From positions 3,038,001 to 3,102,000 of the forward strand of contig NZ_CP102604.1 in the NCBI RefSeq assembly GCF_024707505.1: a DNA stretch of 64,000 nt, given 5' to 3'. A program made the position numbers and the translations under genes. The notes under the pieces are model-generated. The model was not told where the DNA came from. It saw nothing but the letters and a program-made list of their open reading frames with translations, and made no database searches. Origin of the DNA: Pantoea sp. SOD02. GTDB lineage: Bacteria; Pseudomonadota; Gammaproteobacteria; Enterobacterales; Enterobacteriaceae. This document shows positions 40,835 through 50,608 of the stretch, piece by piece; the first letter of the stretch is position 1; the number at the start of each line of letters is the position of its first letter.

Positions 40835-41713
40835 ATGAACAAACACTTTAACTGCATCGGGATTGTCGGCCATCCGCGCCATCCTACTGCGTTAACCACC
40901 CATGAAATGCTCTGGCGCTGGCTAACGGCAAAGGGTTATGAGGTGATTGTCGAGCAGCAGATTGCGCGCGAACTGGATTTGAAAAATGCCGAAACCGGCA
41001 GCCTTGCGGATATTGGTCAACGCGCTGATTTAGCGGTTGTAGTGGGTGGCGATGGCAACATGCTCGGCGCCGCCCGCGTGTTGGCACGCTATGACATCAA
41101 AGTCATTGGCATTAACCGGGGCAACCTCGGTTTTCTTACCGATCTCGATCCGGACAACGCTCAGCAGCAGCTGGACGATGTGCTGCAGGGCGATTACTTC
41201 GTCGAAAGCCGCTTCTTGCTGGAGGCGCAGGTGTGCAAAGAAGATTGCTCGCCGCGTATTGGTAGCGCCATCAATGAAGTGGTGCTGCATCCCGGCAAAG
41301 TCGCGCACATGATTGAATTCGAAGTCTATATTGATGAGGTGTTTGCCTTTTCACAGCGCTCCGATGGCTTGATCATCTCTACGCCAACCGGCTCCACCGC
41401 CTATTCGCTCTCGGCTGGCGGCCCCATTCTGACGCCCTCACTGGATGCAATTACGCTGGTGCCGATGTTCCCGCATACGCTCTCAGCGCGTCCGCTGGTG
41501 ATCAACAGCAGCAGCACCATCCGCCTGCGTTTTTCTTCTCTGCGAAGCGATCTGGAGATCAGCTGTGACAGCCAGATTGCCTTGCCAATTCAGGAAGGTG
41601 AAGATGTCCTGATTCGCCGCAGCGCTAATCATCTCAATCTCATCCATCCTAAAAATTACAACTATTTTAATACCTTAAGTTCAAAGTTGGGTTGGTCTAA
41701 AAAATTGTTCTGA
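40835..41713 (+). CDS. nadK: NAD kinase
   Basis: NadK phosphorylates NAD+ to NADP+. The conserved VVGGDGNML (phosphate binding) and [17 protein letters not shown] motifs are present. Length is 292 residues, as in E. coli. It lies between grpE (divergent) and recN, the usual enteric order. Confidence 0.97.
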   Translation: MNKHFNCIGIVGHPRHPTALTTHEMLWRWLTAKGYEVIVEQQIARELDLKNAETGSLADIGQRADLAVVVGGDGNMLGAARVLARYDIKVIGINRGNLGFLTDLDPDNAQQQLDDVLQGDYFVESRFLLEAQVCKEDCSPRIGSAINEVVLHPGKVAHMIEFEVYIDEVFAFSQRSDGLIISTPTGSTAYSLSAGGPILTPSLDAITLVPMFPHTLSARPLVINSSSTIRLRFSSLRSDLEISCDSQIALPIQEGEDVLIRRSANHLNLIHPKNYNYFNTLSSKLGWSKKLF

Positions 41714-41732
41714 AAATCAGCACTGACCACTT

Positions 41733-41792
41733 TACTGTATAAAATACCAGGATATACTGTATGTAAAACCATATCTGTTTTTACATACAGGT
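41733..41792 (+). promoter_or_regulatory. SOS (LexA) boxes of recN
   Basis: A perfect box CTGTTTTTACATACAG (CTGT-N8-ACAG) lies at 41775-41790, just before recN. Two more near-boxes, CTGTATAAAATACCAG at about 41735 and CTGTATGTAAAACCAT at about 41757, lie upstream and overlap the likely promoter. E. coli recN also has multiple LexA sites and is strongly SOS-induced. Confidence 0.82.
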
Positions 41793-41798
41793 GATTCT

Positions 41799-43460
41799 AT
41801 GCTGGCACAACTGACCATCAGTAACTTTGCTATCGTTCGTGAACTGGAGATCGACTTTCATCGTGGTATGACGGCGATCACGGGTGAAACCGGCGCAGGT
41901 AAATCTATCGCCATCGATGCGCTGGGCCTGTGTTTAGGCGGACGCGCTGAAGCAGATATGGTGCGTCAGGGTGCCAGCCGCGCGGATATCTGCGCCCGCT
42001 TCCAACTCAAAGCTTCGCCTTCCGCACAGCGCTGGCTGGTGGAGAATCAGCTGGATGAAGGCAATGAGTGTCTGCTGCGCCGTGTGATTAGCGCGGATGG
42101 TCGTTCGCGTGGCTTCATCAACGGCACGTCGGTGCCGCTGTCGCAGCTGCGTGAATTGGGTCAATTGTTGATTCAGATTCACGGCCAGCATGCTCATCAG
42201 CTGTTGCTCAAATCCGATCACCAAAAACATCTACTGGATGCTTATGCAGCCCACGATGATTTGCTGTCTGAAATGCGCCAGCACTATCAGCGCTGGCATC
42301 AGAGTTGCCGCGCACTGGCGCAGCATCAGCAGCTCTCGCAAGAGCGTGAGTCCCGTCGCGAGCTGCTGCAATATCAGTTGAAAGAACTCAATGAATTCGC
42401 CCCGCAGTTGGGCGAATTTGAACAGATTGATGAAGAGTACAAACGTCTGGCGAATAGCGGCCAGTTGCTCTCTACCAGCCAGCAAGCGCTGCAAATTCTC
42501 GCCGATGGTGATGACACCAACCTGCAGAGCCTGCTGTATAGCGCCCGTCACATGCTGGGTGAACTGGTGACGCTGGATAATAAAGTCAGCGGCGTGTTCA
42601 ATCTGTTGGAGGAAGCCGCAATCCAGCTCAGTGAAGCCAGCGACGAACTGCGTCACTATTGTGAACGTCTGGATCTCGATCCCAATCGCCTGCATGAGCT
42701 GGAGCAACGTCTGTCACGGCAGATCGCACTGGCGCGCAAGCATCATGTCTCACCTGAAACCTTGCCGGTGCTTTATCAGCAGTTGCTGGATGAAGCGGAA
42801 CTGCTTTCGCAGCAAGAGAGCGATCAGGAAACCTTGCAATCTGAAGTTGTCGCGCACCATAAAGCTGCGTTAGTCAGTGCTGAAAATCTGCATCAACTGC
42901 GTGAACACTCCGCTCAAGAGTTGAGCCAGCTGATTACCCAAAGCATGCGCACGCTGGCGATGCCGCACGGCCAGTTCGCTATCGTGCTGGAGTTCAATGC
43001 GGATCAACTCACTGCAGATGGCGCAACGCGCATTGATTTCCGCGTCACGACTAACCCAGGTCAACCGCTCCAGCCGCTGGGTAAAGTGGCGTCCGGCGGT
43101 GAGCTGTCGCGTATTGCTCTGGCAATTCAGGTGATCACCGCACAGAAAATGGAAACGCCAGCGATGATCTTCGATGAAGTGGATGTCGGTATCAGCGGCC
43201 CAACCGCCGCAGTCGTAGGCCAAATGCTGCGTCAACTGGGCGAATCAACCCAGGTGATGTGTGTTACACACCTGCCGCAGGTTGCTGGCTGCGGTCATCA
43301 GCACTTCTACGTCAGCAAAGAGACCGATGGTGCGATGACAGAAACCCATATGCAGCCGCTGGATAAACGCGCGCGTCTGCAAGAGTTGGCGCGTTTACTG
43401 GGCGGCAGCGAGGTAACGCGCAACACGCTGGCCAACGCTAAAGAACTTTTAGCCGCCTGA
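41799..43460 (+). CDS. recN: DNA repair protein RecN
   Basis: RecN is an SMC-like ATPase that holds broken DNA ends and sister chromosomes together during double-strand break repair. The Walker A is [20 protein letters not shown], a long coiled coil spans about residues 150-370, and the signature/Walker B part reads [15 protein letters not shown] ... [12 protein letters not shown]. Length is 553 residues, as in E. coli. Confidence 0.96.
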   Translation: MLAQLTISNFAIVRELEIDFHRGMTAITGETGAGKSIAIDALGLCLGGRAEADMVRQGASRADICARFQLKASPSAQRWLVENQLDEGNECLLRRVISADGRSRGFINGTSVPLSQLRELGQLLIQIHGQHAHQLLLKSDHQKHLLDAYAAHDDLLSEMRQHYQRWHQSCRALAQHQQLSQERESRRELLQYQLKELNEFAPQLGEFEQIDEEYKRLANSGQLLSTSQQALQILADGDDTNLQSLLYSARHMLGELVTLDNKVSGVFNLLEEAAIQLSEASDELRHYCERLDLDPNRLHELEQRLSRQIALARKHHVSPETLPVLYQQLLDEAELLSQQESDQETLQSEVVAHHKAALVSAENLHQLREHSAQELSQLITQSMRTLAMPHGQFAIVLEFNADQLTADGATRIDFRVTTNPGQPLQPLGKVASGGELSRIALAIQVITAQKMETPAMIFDEVDVGISGPTAAVVGQMLRQLGESTQVMCVTHLPQVAGCGHQHFYVSKETDGAMTETHMQPLDKRARLQELARLLGGSEVTRNTLANAKELLAA

Positions 43461-43647
43461 TACCGCACTTTTTTCCCGGCTGGTGGTCATATGCTTGCTC
43501 TGTAGAGGTTTCAAATAGCGAAAAGGTTTATTATCATCGGCAGCTATGTCGTCTGAATAATAAAGCCTGCCGCAGGCAGAGTTCAGAATTTGATGGCAAA
43601 AAAATAGCCTGCTGAAAGGCGTTTGGCCCCAGAAAAGGAATGTATAG

Positions 43648-43995
43648 ATGCGCTGTAAAACGCTGACTGCCGCGGCAGTAGTAATGTTGATGATGACCGC
43701 TGGATGTTCCACCCTTGAGCGCGTTGTGTATCGTCCGGATATCAATCAGGGGAATTACCTGGTCGCCAACGATGTGTCGAAGATTCATAACGGCATGACG
43801 CAGCAGCAGGTTGCCTACACGCTCGGTACGCCGATGATGCGCGATCCATTTGGCAGCAACGTTTGGTATTACGTGTTCCGTCAGGAACCAGGCCATGAAG
43901 GTGTGAAACAGCAAACGCTGACGCTGACCTTTGATAGCAACGGAACGCTGACCAACATCGACAATAAGCCGAAGCTCACTGGCAAAGAAGGCTAA
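43648..43995 (+). CDS. bamE: Outer membrane assembly factor BamE
   Basis: BamE (SmpA) is a lipoprotein of the BAM complex that folds outer-membrane beta-barrels. The signal peptide ends MTAGC with lipidated C20, followed by [18 protein letters not shown]. Length is 115 residues (E. coli 113). It follows recN by 187 bases with no other gene between. Confidence 0.96.
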   Translation: MRCKTLTAAAVVMLMMTAGCSTLERVVYRPDINQGNYLVANDVSKIHNGMTQQQVAYTLGTPMMRDPFGSNVWYYVFRQEPGHEGVKQQTLTLTFDSNGTLTNIDNKPKLTGKEG

Positions 43996-44005
43996 GTGAA
44001 CGGCA

Positions 44006-44040
44006 ATAAAAAAGGCGCTTAAGCGCCTTTTTTAGTTTTT
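44006..44040. terminator. Bidirectional terminator between bamE and rnfH
   Basis: The palindrome AAGGCGCTTAAGCGCCTT is bracketed by AAAA and TTTTTTAGTTTTT, so it can end both convergent units. Confidence 0.85.
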
Positions 44041-44049
44041 ACTATCCGA

Positions 44050-44340
44050 CTATTTCTTCTCAGCTGAACGCTCTGCGCGTTGACGCCGCAACTCTTTCGG
44101 ATCGGCAATCAGCGGACGATAAATTTCAATGCGATCACCATCCTGCACGACATCAGCCAATTTTACCGGGCGGCTATAAATACCGACCTTGTTCGAGTTC
44201 AAGTCAATATCTTTACGCAGTGACAGCAAACCCGACGCCTTGATCGCCTGCTCAACGGTTGCACCTTCCTCAAGCGTGACGGCACGCAAATACTGCTTAT
44301 CCGGCAGTGCGTAAACCACTTCCACGCTGATATCAGGCAC
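44050..44340 (-). CDS. rnfH: RnfH-family (UPF0125) ubiquitin-fold protein
   Basis: The 96-residue protein (E. coli 96) has the beta-grasp fold implied by [23 protein letters not shown] and [26 protein letters not shown]. The cellular role is not established; in some operons it accompanies rnf electron-transport genes. It overlaps ratA by 8 bases and is co-translated with it, as in E. coli. Confidence 0.92.
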   Translation of the reverse strand: MPDISVEVVYALPDKQYLRAVTLEEGATVEQAIKASGLLSLRKDIDLNSNKVGIYSRPVKLADVVQDGDRIEIYRPLIADPKELRRQRAERSAEKK

Positions 44341-44767
44341 GATAAACCTCTTTCGCGCGCTGACTGAACGCCTGCACCATGCTGTTCGCCAGCTCTTTAA
44401 AGATGCGGCCGAACGCCATTTCTACCAGCATATTGGTAAACTCAAAATCGAGGTTCAACTCAACTTTGCAGGCATCATCACCCAATGAGGTGAAATGCCA
44501 GCCGCCGGTCAATTTTCGAAACGGGCCATCAACCAACTGCATCAATATGCTTTGGTTGCTGATCAGCGTATTGCGTGTGGTGAAAGTTTTACTGATGCCG
44601 GCTTTCGAGACATCAACGGCCGCGGTCATTTGATCTCCGCTGTTATCCAGCACCCGGCTGCCGGTGCAGCCCGGCAGAAACTGAGGATAAGCATCCACGT
44701 CATTCACAAGACGGTACATCTGCTCAGCGCTATAAGGGACCAGCGCTGAACGACTAATCTGGGCCAT
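44333..44767 (-). CDS. ratA: START-domain protein RatA
   Basis: RatA (PasT) is a small START/polyketide-cyclase-fold protein. In E. coli it was reported to bind 50S subunits and block 70S formation, and as a homologue of the ubiquinone-binding Coq10 it also affects respiration. The segment [22 protein letters not shown] fits the family. Length is 144 residues. The pair ratA-rnfH is divergent from smpB. Confidence 0.9.
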   Translation of the reverse strand: MAQISRSALVPYSAEQMYRLVNDVDAYPQFLPGCTGSRVLDNSGDQMTAAVDVSKAGISKTFTTRNTLISNQSILMQLVDGPFRKLTGGWHFTSLGDDACKVELNLDFEFTNMLVEMAFGRIFKELANSMVQAFSQRAKEVYRA

Positions 44768-44926
44768 AATGGTTCCTGTTCATCACAAAACCATTGAATA
44801 ATACCATTTTCGGTCACCAAACAAAAATTCACGGCTTTGCTTGCTGTGCTAAAATGGAGTGTTTTTTACCGCCCTGCAGGACAGGGGATGCGCCCATAAA
44901 CTGAGTGATGTAGACTACGCCGCACT

Positions 44927-45409
44927 ATGACAAAGAAAAAAGTTAACAAACCCGGTTCAGCCACTATTGCCCTCAATAAACGCGCACGTCATGAATACTT
45001 CATTGAAGAAGAGTTCGAGGCGGGTATGTCGTTACAAGGATGGGAAGTCAAATCACTGCGTGCCGGTAAGGCAAACATCAGCGATAGCTACATTCTGCTG
45101 CGCGATGGTGAAGCTTACCTGTTCGGCTCTACTTTCCAGCCGCTAGCGGTGGCTTCAACGCATGTGGTGTGTGATCCCACGCGAAGCCGCAAGCTGCTGC
45201 TAAAACAACGCGAACTCGATTCGCTGTATGGTCGCGTTAACCGTGAAGGCTTTACCGTGGTTGCACTGTCGATGTACTGGAAAAATGCCTGGGCCAAACT
45301 GAAAATTGGTGTGGCGCGCGGTAAGAAAGAGCACGACAAGCGTGACGACGTTAAAGAGCGCGAATGGAAGATGGATAAAGCACGTATTATGAAGAATTCA
45401 AAGCGTTAA
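44927..45409 (+). CDS. smpB: SsrA-binding protein SmpB
   Basis: SmpB carries tmRNA to stalled ribosomes for trans-translation. The core [20 protein letters not shown] and the basic tail ([25 protein letters not shown]) are intact. Length is 160 residues, as in E. coli. It lies 44 bases upstream of its RNA partner ssrA. Confidence 0.97.
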   Translation: MTKKKVNKPGSATIALNKRARHEYFIEEEFEAGMSLQGWEVKSLRAGKANISDSYILLRDGEAYLFGSTFQPLAVASTHVVCDPTRSRKLLLKQRELDSLYGRVNREGFTVVALSMYWKNAWAKLKIGVARGKKEHDKRDDVKEREWKMDKARIMKNSKR

Positions 45410-45453
45410 GCGCTGGATCTTGACGCCACTTGTCTGTAGTATTGAAATTTCTT

Positions 45454-45816
45454 GGGGCTGATTCTGGACTCGACGGGATTGTGAAGCCTTAGGAGCATGC
45501 CGAGGGGCGGTTTGCCTCGTAAAAAGCCGCAAAAAAATAGTCGCAAACGACGAAAACTACGCTTTAGCAGCTTAATAACCTGCTTTGAAGCCCTCTCTCC
45601 CTAGCTTCCGCTCTTAAGACGGGGATCAAGAGAGGTCAAACCCAAAAGAGATCGTGTGGATGCCTTGCCTGGGGTTGAAGCACTAAATCTAATCAGGCTA
45701 GTTTGTCAGTGGCGTGTCTGTCCGCAGCTGGCCGGCGAATGTAAAGACTGACTAAGCATGTAGTGCCGACGGTGTAGTAATTTCGGACGCGGGTTCAACT
45801 CCCGCCAGCTCCACCA
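45454..45816 (+). ncRNA. ssrA: Transfer-messenger RNA (tmRNA)
   Basis: The gene begins GGGGCTGATTCTGGACTCGA and ends with the acceptor end GCTCCACCA, 363 nt as in E. coli. The tag frame at 45543-45575 reads ANDENYALAA followed by stop codons. The 3' end (GGGTTCAACTCCCGCCAGCT then CCACCA) forms the tRNA-like T-arm and acceptor. It is a frequent integration target, and an integrase gene lies just downstream. Confidence 0.98.
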
Positions 45817-45820
45817 AAAT
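45790..45820 (+). other. Presumed attL at the 3' end of ssrA
   Basis: P4-type tyrosine integrases often use the T-arm/acceptor end of ssrA. The int gene starts 193 bases downstream, and base composition changes here. The right copy (attR) was not found in the window, so the exact core is not defined. Confidence 0.55.
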
Positions 45821-45860
45821 CCTTCGAAGATGATTCCAGAGTCATCCGTAGAAGTCCTGA

Positions 45861-45894
45861 AAGCCCGCACGGCACAAGCCCTGCGGGCTTTTTT
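45861..45894 (+). terminator. Terminator downstream of ssrA
   Basis: AAGCCCGCA and TGCGGGCTT pair across a 12-base loop and are followed by TTTT. It would end ssrA transcription before int. Confidence 0.8.
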
Positions 45895-45936
45895 GTGTCT
45901 GTAACCATCCGAGACGATCCGCCTGAATCCGGTGAT

Positions 45937-45991
45937 AATTGGTATACGAATTGGTATACGCTAGAATGTATGCCAATTACGTATACCAATT
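45937..45991. repeat. 12-base direct and inverted repeats before the integrase
   Basis: AATTGGTATACG occurs twice in tandem (45937-45948, 45949-45960) and once inverted as CGTATACCAATT (45980-45991). A fourth, degenerate inverted copy (TGTATGCCAATT) lies at 45967-45978. Paired sites of this sort before a tyrosine integrase gene suggest arm-type integrase or excisionase sites, or an operator that represses int. Confidence 0.75.
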
Positions 45992-46009
45992 CATGCTGGA
46001 AATCTAGAT

Positions 46010-47200
46010 ATGGCAAGGACTACGCGCCCATTAACCAACACTGAAGTGCTGCGTGCCAAAGCAGTTGATAAAGATATGACCTTACATGATGGCGAAGGGC
46101 TTTTTTTGGTCATAAAAACCAGCGGCAAAAAGCTTTGGCGTTTTCGCTATCAACGTCCAGCTACGAAACAAAGGACGATGATTGGCCTTGGATCCTTCCC
46201 CGCCCTTTCACTTGCTAATGCCCGCAACTTGAGAGCAGATTATCTTGCCCTACTAGCAAATGGGATTGATCCGCAGGTTCAAACGAAGGTTGCAGAGGAA
46301 CAGCAACAGATCGCACTGGATAGTATTTTCTCAACAGTGGCTGCTAACTGGTTTCAGCTTAAAAGCAAAAGCGTCACGCCTGATTACGCTAAAGACATTT
46401 GGCGCTCATTAGAAAAAGATGTGTTCCCTGCTATCAGTGAAATCCCTGTTCAGCAAATAAAAGCACGAACGCTTGTTGAAGCATTAGAGCCAATAAAAGC
46501 ACGTGGGGCACTTGAAACAGTTCGTCGTTTAGTTCAACGAATTAATGAGATTATGATTTATTCTGTTAACACAGGGTTGATCGACGCCAATCCAGCGTCA
46601 GGCATAGGAATGGCTTTTGAAAGACCAAAAAAGCAGAACATGCCAACACTTCGTCCGGAGGAGTTGCCTCAACTAATTCGCACGCTAAACATGTCCAACA
46701 TTTCCATTCCGACTAGATGTCTGATTCAGTGGCAATTACTGACACTTGTTCGGCCTTCAGAAGCATCAGGTACCCGTTGGGAAGAGATAGATTTTCGTTC
46801 AAAACTATGGAATATTCCTGCTGAGCGAATGAAAGCTAAACGGCAACATATAGTGCCTCTGTCAATGCAAGCTCTTAGCCTGCTTGATATAATGAAACCT
46901 ATTAGCGGGAATCGTGAGTTTGTCTTCCCAAGTCGCAATGATCCCAAGCAGCCGATGAACAGCCAAACAGCAAATGCTGCTTTAAAGAGGATTGGTTATG
47001 GAGGTAAACTGGTCGCTCATGGTATGCGTTCCATTGCTAGTACCGCAATGAATGAGCATGGTTTTAATGCTGATGTAATTGAAGCTGCTTTGGCGCATAG
47101 TGATAAAAATGAAGTCAGGCGCGCATACAATCGAACGACCTATTTGGTTCAGCGTCAAGAATTGATGCACTGGTGGGGTGAGTGGGCATCCAATCAGTGA
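46010..47200 (+). CDS. int: P4-family tyrosine integrase
   Basis: The 396-residue enzyme catalyses site-specific integration and excision. The N-terminal arm-binding domain starts LTNTEVLRAKAVDKDMTLHDGEGLFL (family DUF4102), followed by the core-binding and catalytic domains. Catalytic residues are in LVRPSEASGTRW (Arg, about 248), HGMRSIAST (His-x2-Arg, about 338) and the C-terminal VRRAYNRTTY (Tyr, about 378). It is complete and adjacent to ssrA. Its AT content is higher than that of the backbone. Repeats upstream suggest autoregulation. Confidence 0.93.
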   Translation: MARTTRPLTNTEVLRAKAVDKDMTLHDGEGLFLVIKTSGKKLWRFRYQRPATKQRTMIGLGSFPALSLANARNLRADYLALLANGIDPQVQTKVAEEQQQIALDSIFSTVAANWFQLKSKSVTPDYAKDIWRSLEKDVFPAISEIPVQQIKARTLVEALEPIKARGALETVRRLVQRINEIMIYSVNTGLIDANPASGIGMAFERPKKQNMPTLRPEELPQLIRTLNMSNISIPTRCLIQWQLLTLVRPSEASGTRWEEIDFRSKLWNIPAERMKAKRQHIVPLSMQALSLLDIMKPISGNREFVFPSRNDPKQPMNSQTANAALKRIGYGGKLVAHGMRSIASTAMNEHGFNADVIEAALAHSDKNEVRRAYNRTTYLVQRQELMHWWGEWASNQ

Positions 47201-47279
47201 TTAACTCTAATTTTCCAAGCATACGTCTACTTAAAAGAAAATTTATAGTCGATTTAACTTATTCACTCAAGGATTGACA

Positions 47280-48377
47280 ATGTATATACAAGACATCTCT
47301 AAAACCTCAAAATTCTGGGTTGTTCGCTCAGGAGATGGTGGAATGTTTTATGACCACTTCATACATAATTCAATCATTGCCATCGGCCATATAGATAGCA
47401 TGGATTATGATAACAATACATTGAAAAGCTCCGACTCTGTCGAAACTCTTGTATATAAATATAAAAACACCCTATTAGAAAAAAAAGAAACTCTAGCATC
47501 GGCATCAAACAAAGCTGGGCAAGTTAATAGATTTATTACTGATATGGCAATAGGTGATGTGGTTATCACTTTAGATGCTAAACGAATCATAGTGGGCGTA
47601 ATTAAGTCTGAAACATATAAAAAAAATGATAGCGTCACGCTTAAGAATGTTGATGGTTCGACAAGTGAATTAATGCTTAAATTTACTTTAAGAAGAGATG
47701 TTGACTGGGGTAAAACTCAGATGCGAAACAAGCTATCTTTAGCAATAAATAATAGCTTCCGAGCTAATCAAACCGTTTTTTCCGCCAATGAACACTGGAA
47801 AGAATTAAACCACTGGCTATCTGTTGCTTTCATTTCAGATGGTGAAGCATATATTTCATCTCGCATAGAACAAAAGGATGGAATTAACAATCTTGATATT
47901 GCCCAATACTCTATAATAATAAATAAAATCGAAGCAATCGCAGAGACTTTAGCTTATAATGACACTGATGAATTTTCCGATGATGATTTACTGGCTCTTT
48001 TTGAAGAAAACTATAAAGAACTACGAAAAAACCGTTCCTTTACGGTTACAACTCAGCAAGTATTTCTTTCACCGGGTGACCTGTGGGCTAAAACATCTGG
48101 TGATCGACTCAAAAGCTTGCTTGTTATTTCAACATTCCTCTTAATGTTTAATATTGAACCATCGTTTGCTAATGAAAATGACAAACAGTTCATCGATTCA
48201 AACAGAGATTCAATTTCACTGTTGCTTGAGAAAGTAAAGAGTGATGAAAGTTTTACCGAAGTACAACAGGGATTAGATTTACACGTTCCTCATCAGAAAA
48301 TAAGTAAAAACACTGAACGTGAGGCCTCAACAAATAATGGAAGTGACGTTGAACCAGACGATTTTGAAGGAATGTAA
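47280..48377 (+). CDS. Unknown protein with PUA/EVE-like N-terminal module
   Basis: I do not recognise a characterised family. The start is the ATG at 47280, preceded by AAGGA at 6 bases; a TTG six bases earlier is less likely. The first 150 residues have the pattern FWVVRSGDGGMFYDHFIHNSIIAIG and, later, FITDMAIGDVVITLDAKRIIVGVI then RRDVDW. It resembles the PUA/EVE-like modules at the N-terminus of some modification-dependent restriction proteins, which read modified bases. The middle is helical and the C-terminus acidic (DVEPDDFEGM). No nuclease motif is visible. It is AT-rich and sits next to int, with the membrane-protein gene 9 bases behind. Confidence 0.75.
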   Translation: MYIQDISKTSKFWVVRSGDGGMFYDHFIHNSIIAIGHIDSMDYDNNTLKSSDSVETLVYKYKNTLLEKKETLASASNKAGQVNRFITDMAIGDVVITLDAKRIIVGVIKSETYKKNDSVTLKNVDGSTSELMLKFTLRRDVDWGKTQMRNKLSLAINNSFRANQTVFSANEHWKELNHWLSVAFISDGEAYISSRIEQKDGINNLDIAQYSIIINKIEAIAETLAYNDTDEFSDDDLLALFEENYKELRKNRSFTVTTQQVFLSPGDLWAKTSGDRLKSLLVISTFLLMFNIEPSFANENDKQFIDSNRDSISLLLEKVKSDESFTEVQQGLDLHVPHQKISKNTEREASTNNGSDVEPDDFEGM

Positions 48378-48386
48378 GGAGACTGC

Positions 48387-49052
48387 ATGAACTTCCTTAG
48401 GAAGTGGTGGGATAACCATGATAAGTCAAATAACTTCTTATCTGGCATCCATTACATTGTTATATCGTTCGCCATCATTATTGGTGGCGGATGGGCTTTA
48501 TATACCTTTAAAGCTTTGGATATGGCAAGCAATGCAGAAATACAGTTATCAAAAGCTAACGAGGAACTCAAACAGATCAAAGAACAAATTAAAGGGACTG
48601 ACTCAAGTAGCATTACTATTAATGCATCCCCCTTAAAAACACAGCTGGGGATAATTATAAATGTAACGATCAAAAATAATGGTAAGCGCCCATTATCATT
48701 TAATACATCTAAAGGTTCTGTAACTGTCTATAAGATTAAAGCAGATGGTGATTCAATTGAGCAATCTCAGAAGTTAACACCTAACCTTTATACATCCATT
48801 CGAGACAAAGAAATTGATCCTGACACTAAAAGCAGATCGCTATCTAAAACTCACGTTTTAATTGGAGCTGAAAAAACCTTAAGCTACATCGTTGGATTAA
48901 AAGAACCGGGAATTTACTATATCGTTTTCAGATCAACACCGGACTCAAACTTTGAAGGTGAAGATTTAAAAAATGCTAAACCTGTTGAATGGTTTGCGTC
49001 AAGTTACATTGAAGTGACAAAATTGCAGCAAAACCCGGCTCACCAAAATTAA
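48387..49052 (+). CDS. Unknown single-pass membrane protein, partner of the preceding gene
   Basis: The 221-residue protein has a cytoplasmic N-terminus of about 20 residues (FLRKWWDNHDKSNN) and one membrane helix at about 22-44 (IHYIVISFAIIIGGGWALYTF). A short coiled coil follows (IQLSKANEELKQIKEQIKG), then a beta-rich domain with alternating hydrophobics (KTQLGIIINVTIKNNGKRPLS). No catalytic motif is seen. The start follows AAGGAG at good spacing, 9 bases after the upstream stop, so the two genes form an operon. A membrane-anchored effector or sensor is a guess from this layout. Confidence 0.75.
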   Translation: MNFLRKWWDNHDKSNNFLSGIHYIVISFAIIIGGGWALYTFKALDMASNAEIQLSKANEELKQIKEQIKGTDSSSITINASPLKTQLGIIINVTIKNNGKRPLSFNTSKGSVTVYKIKADGDSIEQSQKLTPNLYTSIRDKEIDPDTKSRSLSKTHVLIGAEKTLSYIVGLKEPGIYYIVFRSTPDSNFEGEDLKNAKPVEWFASSYIEVTKLQQNPAHQN

Positions 49053-49443
49053 ACTTTGATCCTTCCCCCAGTACTCCAACGCTCATTACTTAGAGAATGA
49101 AAAAATTTAAATCTACCGCCGCTCAAAATTGAATTTTCATCAATTTTATCAAGGTATGCTCGCCTCGCTAGCATTAAGTTTTATTTTTTAGTTGAGTATG
49201 CTCCCAGCATCGTTGCGCGCGCTCGTACCCCCGCCACGCCTGCCCGCTTTATGTAGCAGTTATCATGCGGTTGCATGAGTCCCTTCAGGCCGCGCCACTG
49301 CTGGCCTGAATTGCATTAAGTCAGCTGCATTTATTCATGCGTTTTCATGCAGCATAGGCATGCACTCATGCGCTTCAGGCTGGCCAGAGAAAAGGGATGT
49401 AAAAAACCGGCACGATGACCGGTAAAGTGTGGCTGATAAAAAC
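49053..49443. other. Gene-free stretch with GCATGA/TCATGC repeats
   Basis: I see no gene. The stretch includes several short TCATGC/GCATGA words between about 49,264 and 49,372, and a small hairpin CCGGCACGATGACCGG at about 49,411. Their function is unknown; they could be protein-binding sites of the satellite. Confidence 0.4.
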
Positions 49444-49713
49444 TCAGCTGAGGGCGTTCTGGCGGTTCGATAGTCTGCTGGCTGATCCATAACGGTTTAG
49501 CGTCTGCCGTTGTGGCGGTAATTCTTTCTCGGGGACATCTTCAGTTACCTTCTGCGGTTTCATGATAATGGTGTCCAGACTCTCCAGAGTAGTGAACGTG
49601 CAGGAGCAGTCGATATTACGACACTGATACCACGTCTTTTTTAACGTACCTGTCTGATATTCGCTGGTACGCGTGTGTGCGGTCATGCTGCATTCAGGGC
49701 ATTTCATTGCCAT
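49444..49713 (-). CDS. Ogr/Delta-type zinc-finger transcription activator
   Basis: The 89-residue protein begins MAMKCPECSMTAHTRTSEYQ and continues YQCRNIDCSCTFTTLES. It has the CxxC...CxxxxC zinc site and AHTRTS motif of the P2 Ogr / P4 Delta family (PF04606). These proteins activate late promoters of P2-like helpers and P4-like satellites. The ATG at 49713 is preferred to an adjacent GTG. Its neighbours in P4, sid and psu, are absent, so its target promoters may lie in a helper phage. Confidence 0.88.
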   Translation of the reverse strand: MAMKCPECSMTAHTRTSEYQTGTLKKTWYQCRNIDCSCTFTTLESLDTIIMKPQKVTEDVPEKELPPQRQTLNRYGSASRLSNRQNALS

Positions 49714-49960
49714 CACGTTTTTTTCCTTCTGTTTAACGCCAGTCCCCGTCCAGGCTGGAGTTACGGTTTATAAAGCCGTTATCGTTAGCTTTCTTTGTAG
49801 GGGGAGAGCCAATGGCGGCTCCGGTGAATGCATTGTGCCGTTGCTGGCACAGTCGAGCTATCGGATGACGTTGTGTGATGGCCCAGACAAAATGACCTTC
49901 TTCTGGCTGGCGGCAAGGTGACATATTGGCTCCCTGCTCAACTTTTAAATTTATATATAT

Positions 49961-50063
49961 CCTTCACCATTCTTCACCTTAATAAAAAAGAGAGTAAATA
50001 CAGTATATTAAAGGGTGAACAATTAATGGTTATCCCTTCACCCAGTGTTCACCATGCTTCACC
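49961..50063. other. Iteron cluster, probable replication origin/crr of the satellite
   Basis: Six TTCACC/GGTGAA words lie within about 100 bases: at 49963, 49973, 50014 (as GGTGAACA), 50037, 50046 (as TGTTCACC) and 50058. Phage P4 alpha protein binds GGTGAACA-type iterons in its ori and crr. An AT-rich stretch lies between the two groups. The rest of 49,714-50,341 shows no gene. Confidence 0.65.
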
Positions 50064-50341
50064 TGGCTTTTTATGCAGATAAACTTTATCGAGTGTTTAT
50101 TTCGATTGGTTTAAACATAATTAATCATTGAAAACGATTTGCATAATTCATCTCAGCACTATTGGTCTATATTGCCCTATATTTACCTGAGCAAAAAACA
50201 GGCGGTTAATTTTTGCGCGCCTGTGCCAGCCGCAGCACCATCTCGCCTTGTTGCTTTGGCAGTAAATATGCTGAAAATAAAGAGCTACCCGACTCCGGAC
50301 GTATCTGTCCGTATCACCACGGACTCAATAAGAGGTAGCTC

Positions 50342-50608
50342 ATGCACACCGTATTATCCGCAAACTCCTCCGCTCCTGCGGCCCCGGCTTTACCCGTAAA
50401 CCCGGTGCTAAATGACCGCTTCCTGCGGCTGCCGGAAGTCATGCACGTCTGCGGCCTGTCCCGCTCCACCATTTACGACCTTATCAGCCGCAACGCCTTC
50501 CCGGCGCAGGTGTCGCTTGGCGGCAAGAACGTGGCATGGCTCGCCAGTGAAATCAGCGTCTGGATGAGCGATCGCATTGCAGCACGCGGTCAGGAGCGCA
50601 CCGCATGA
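50342..50608 (+). CDS. alpA: AlpA-family transcriptional regulator
   Basis: The 88-residue protein has the AlpA/MerR-like helix-turn-helix (FLRLPEVMHVCGLSRSTIYDLISRNAFP) and a short wing (VSLGGKNVAWLASEI). Relatives include P4 Vis and CP4-57 AlpA, which regulate int/excision and late genes. GAGG precedes the ATG. Its stop overlaps the next small frame as ATGA. Confidence 0.9.
   Translation: MHTVLSANSSAPAAPALPVNPVLNDRFLRLPEVMHVCGLSRSTIYDLISRNAFPAQVSLGGKNVAWLASEISVWMSDRIAARGQERTA

Noticed and set aside
49673-49924. Short frames on both strands beside the Ogr/Delta-like gene
   Set aside because: They overlap each other and the zinc-finger gene, and lack start signals or recognisable products.
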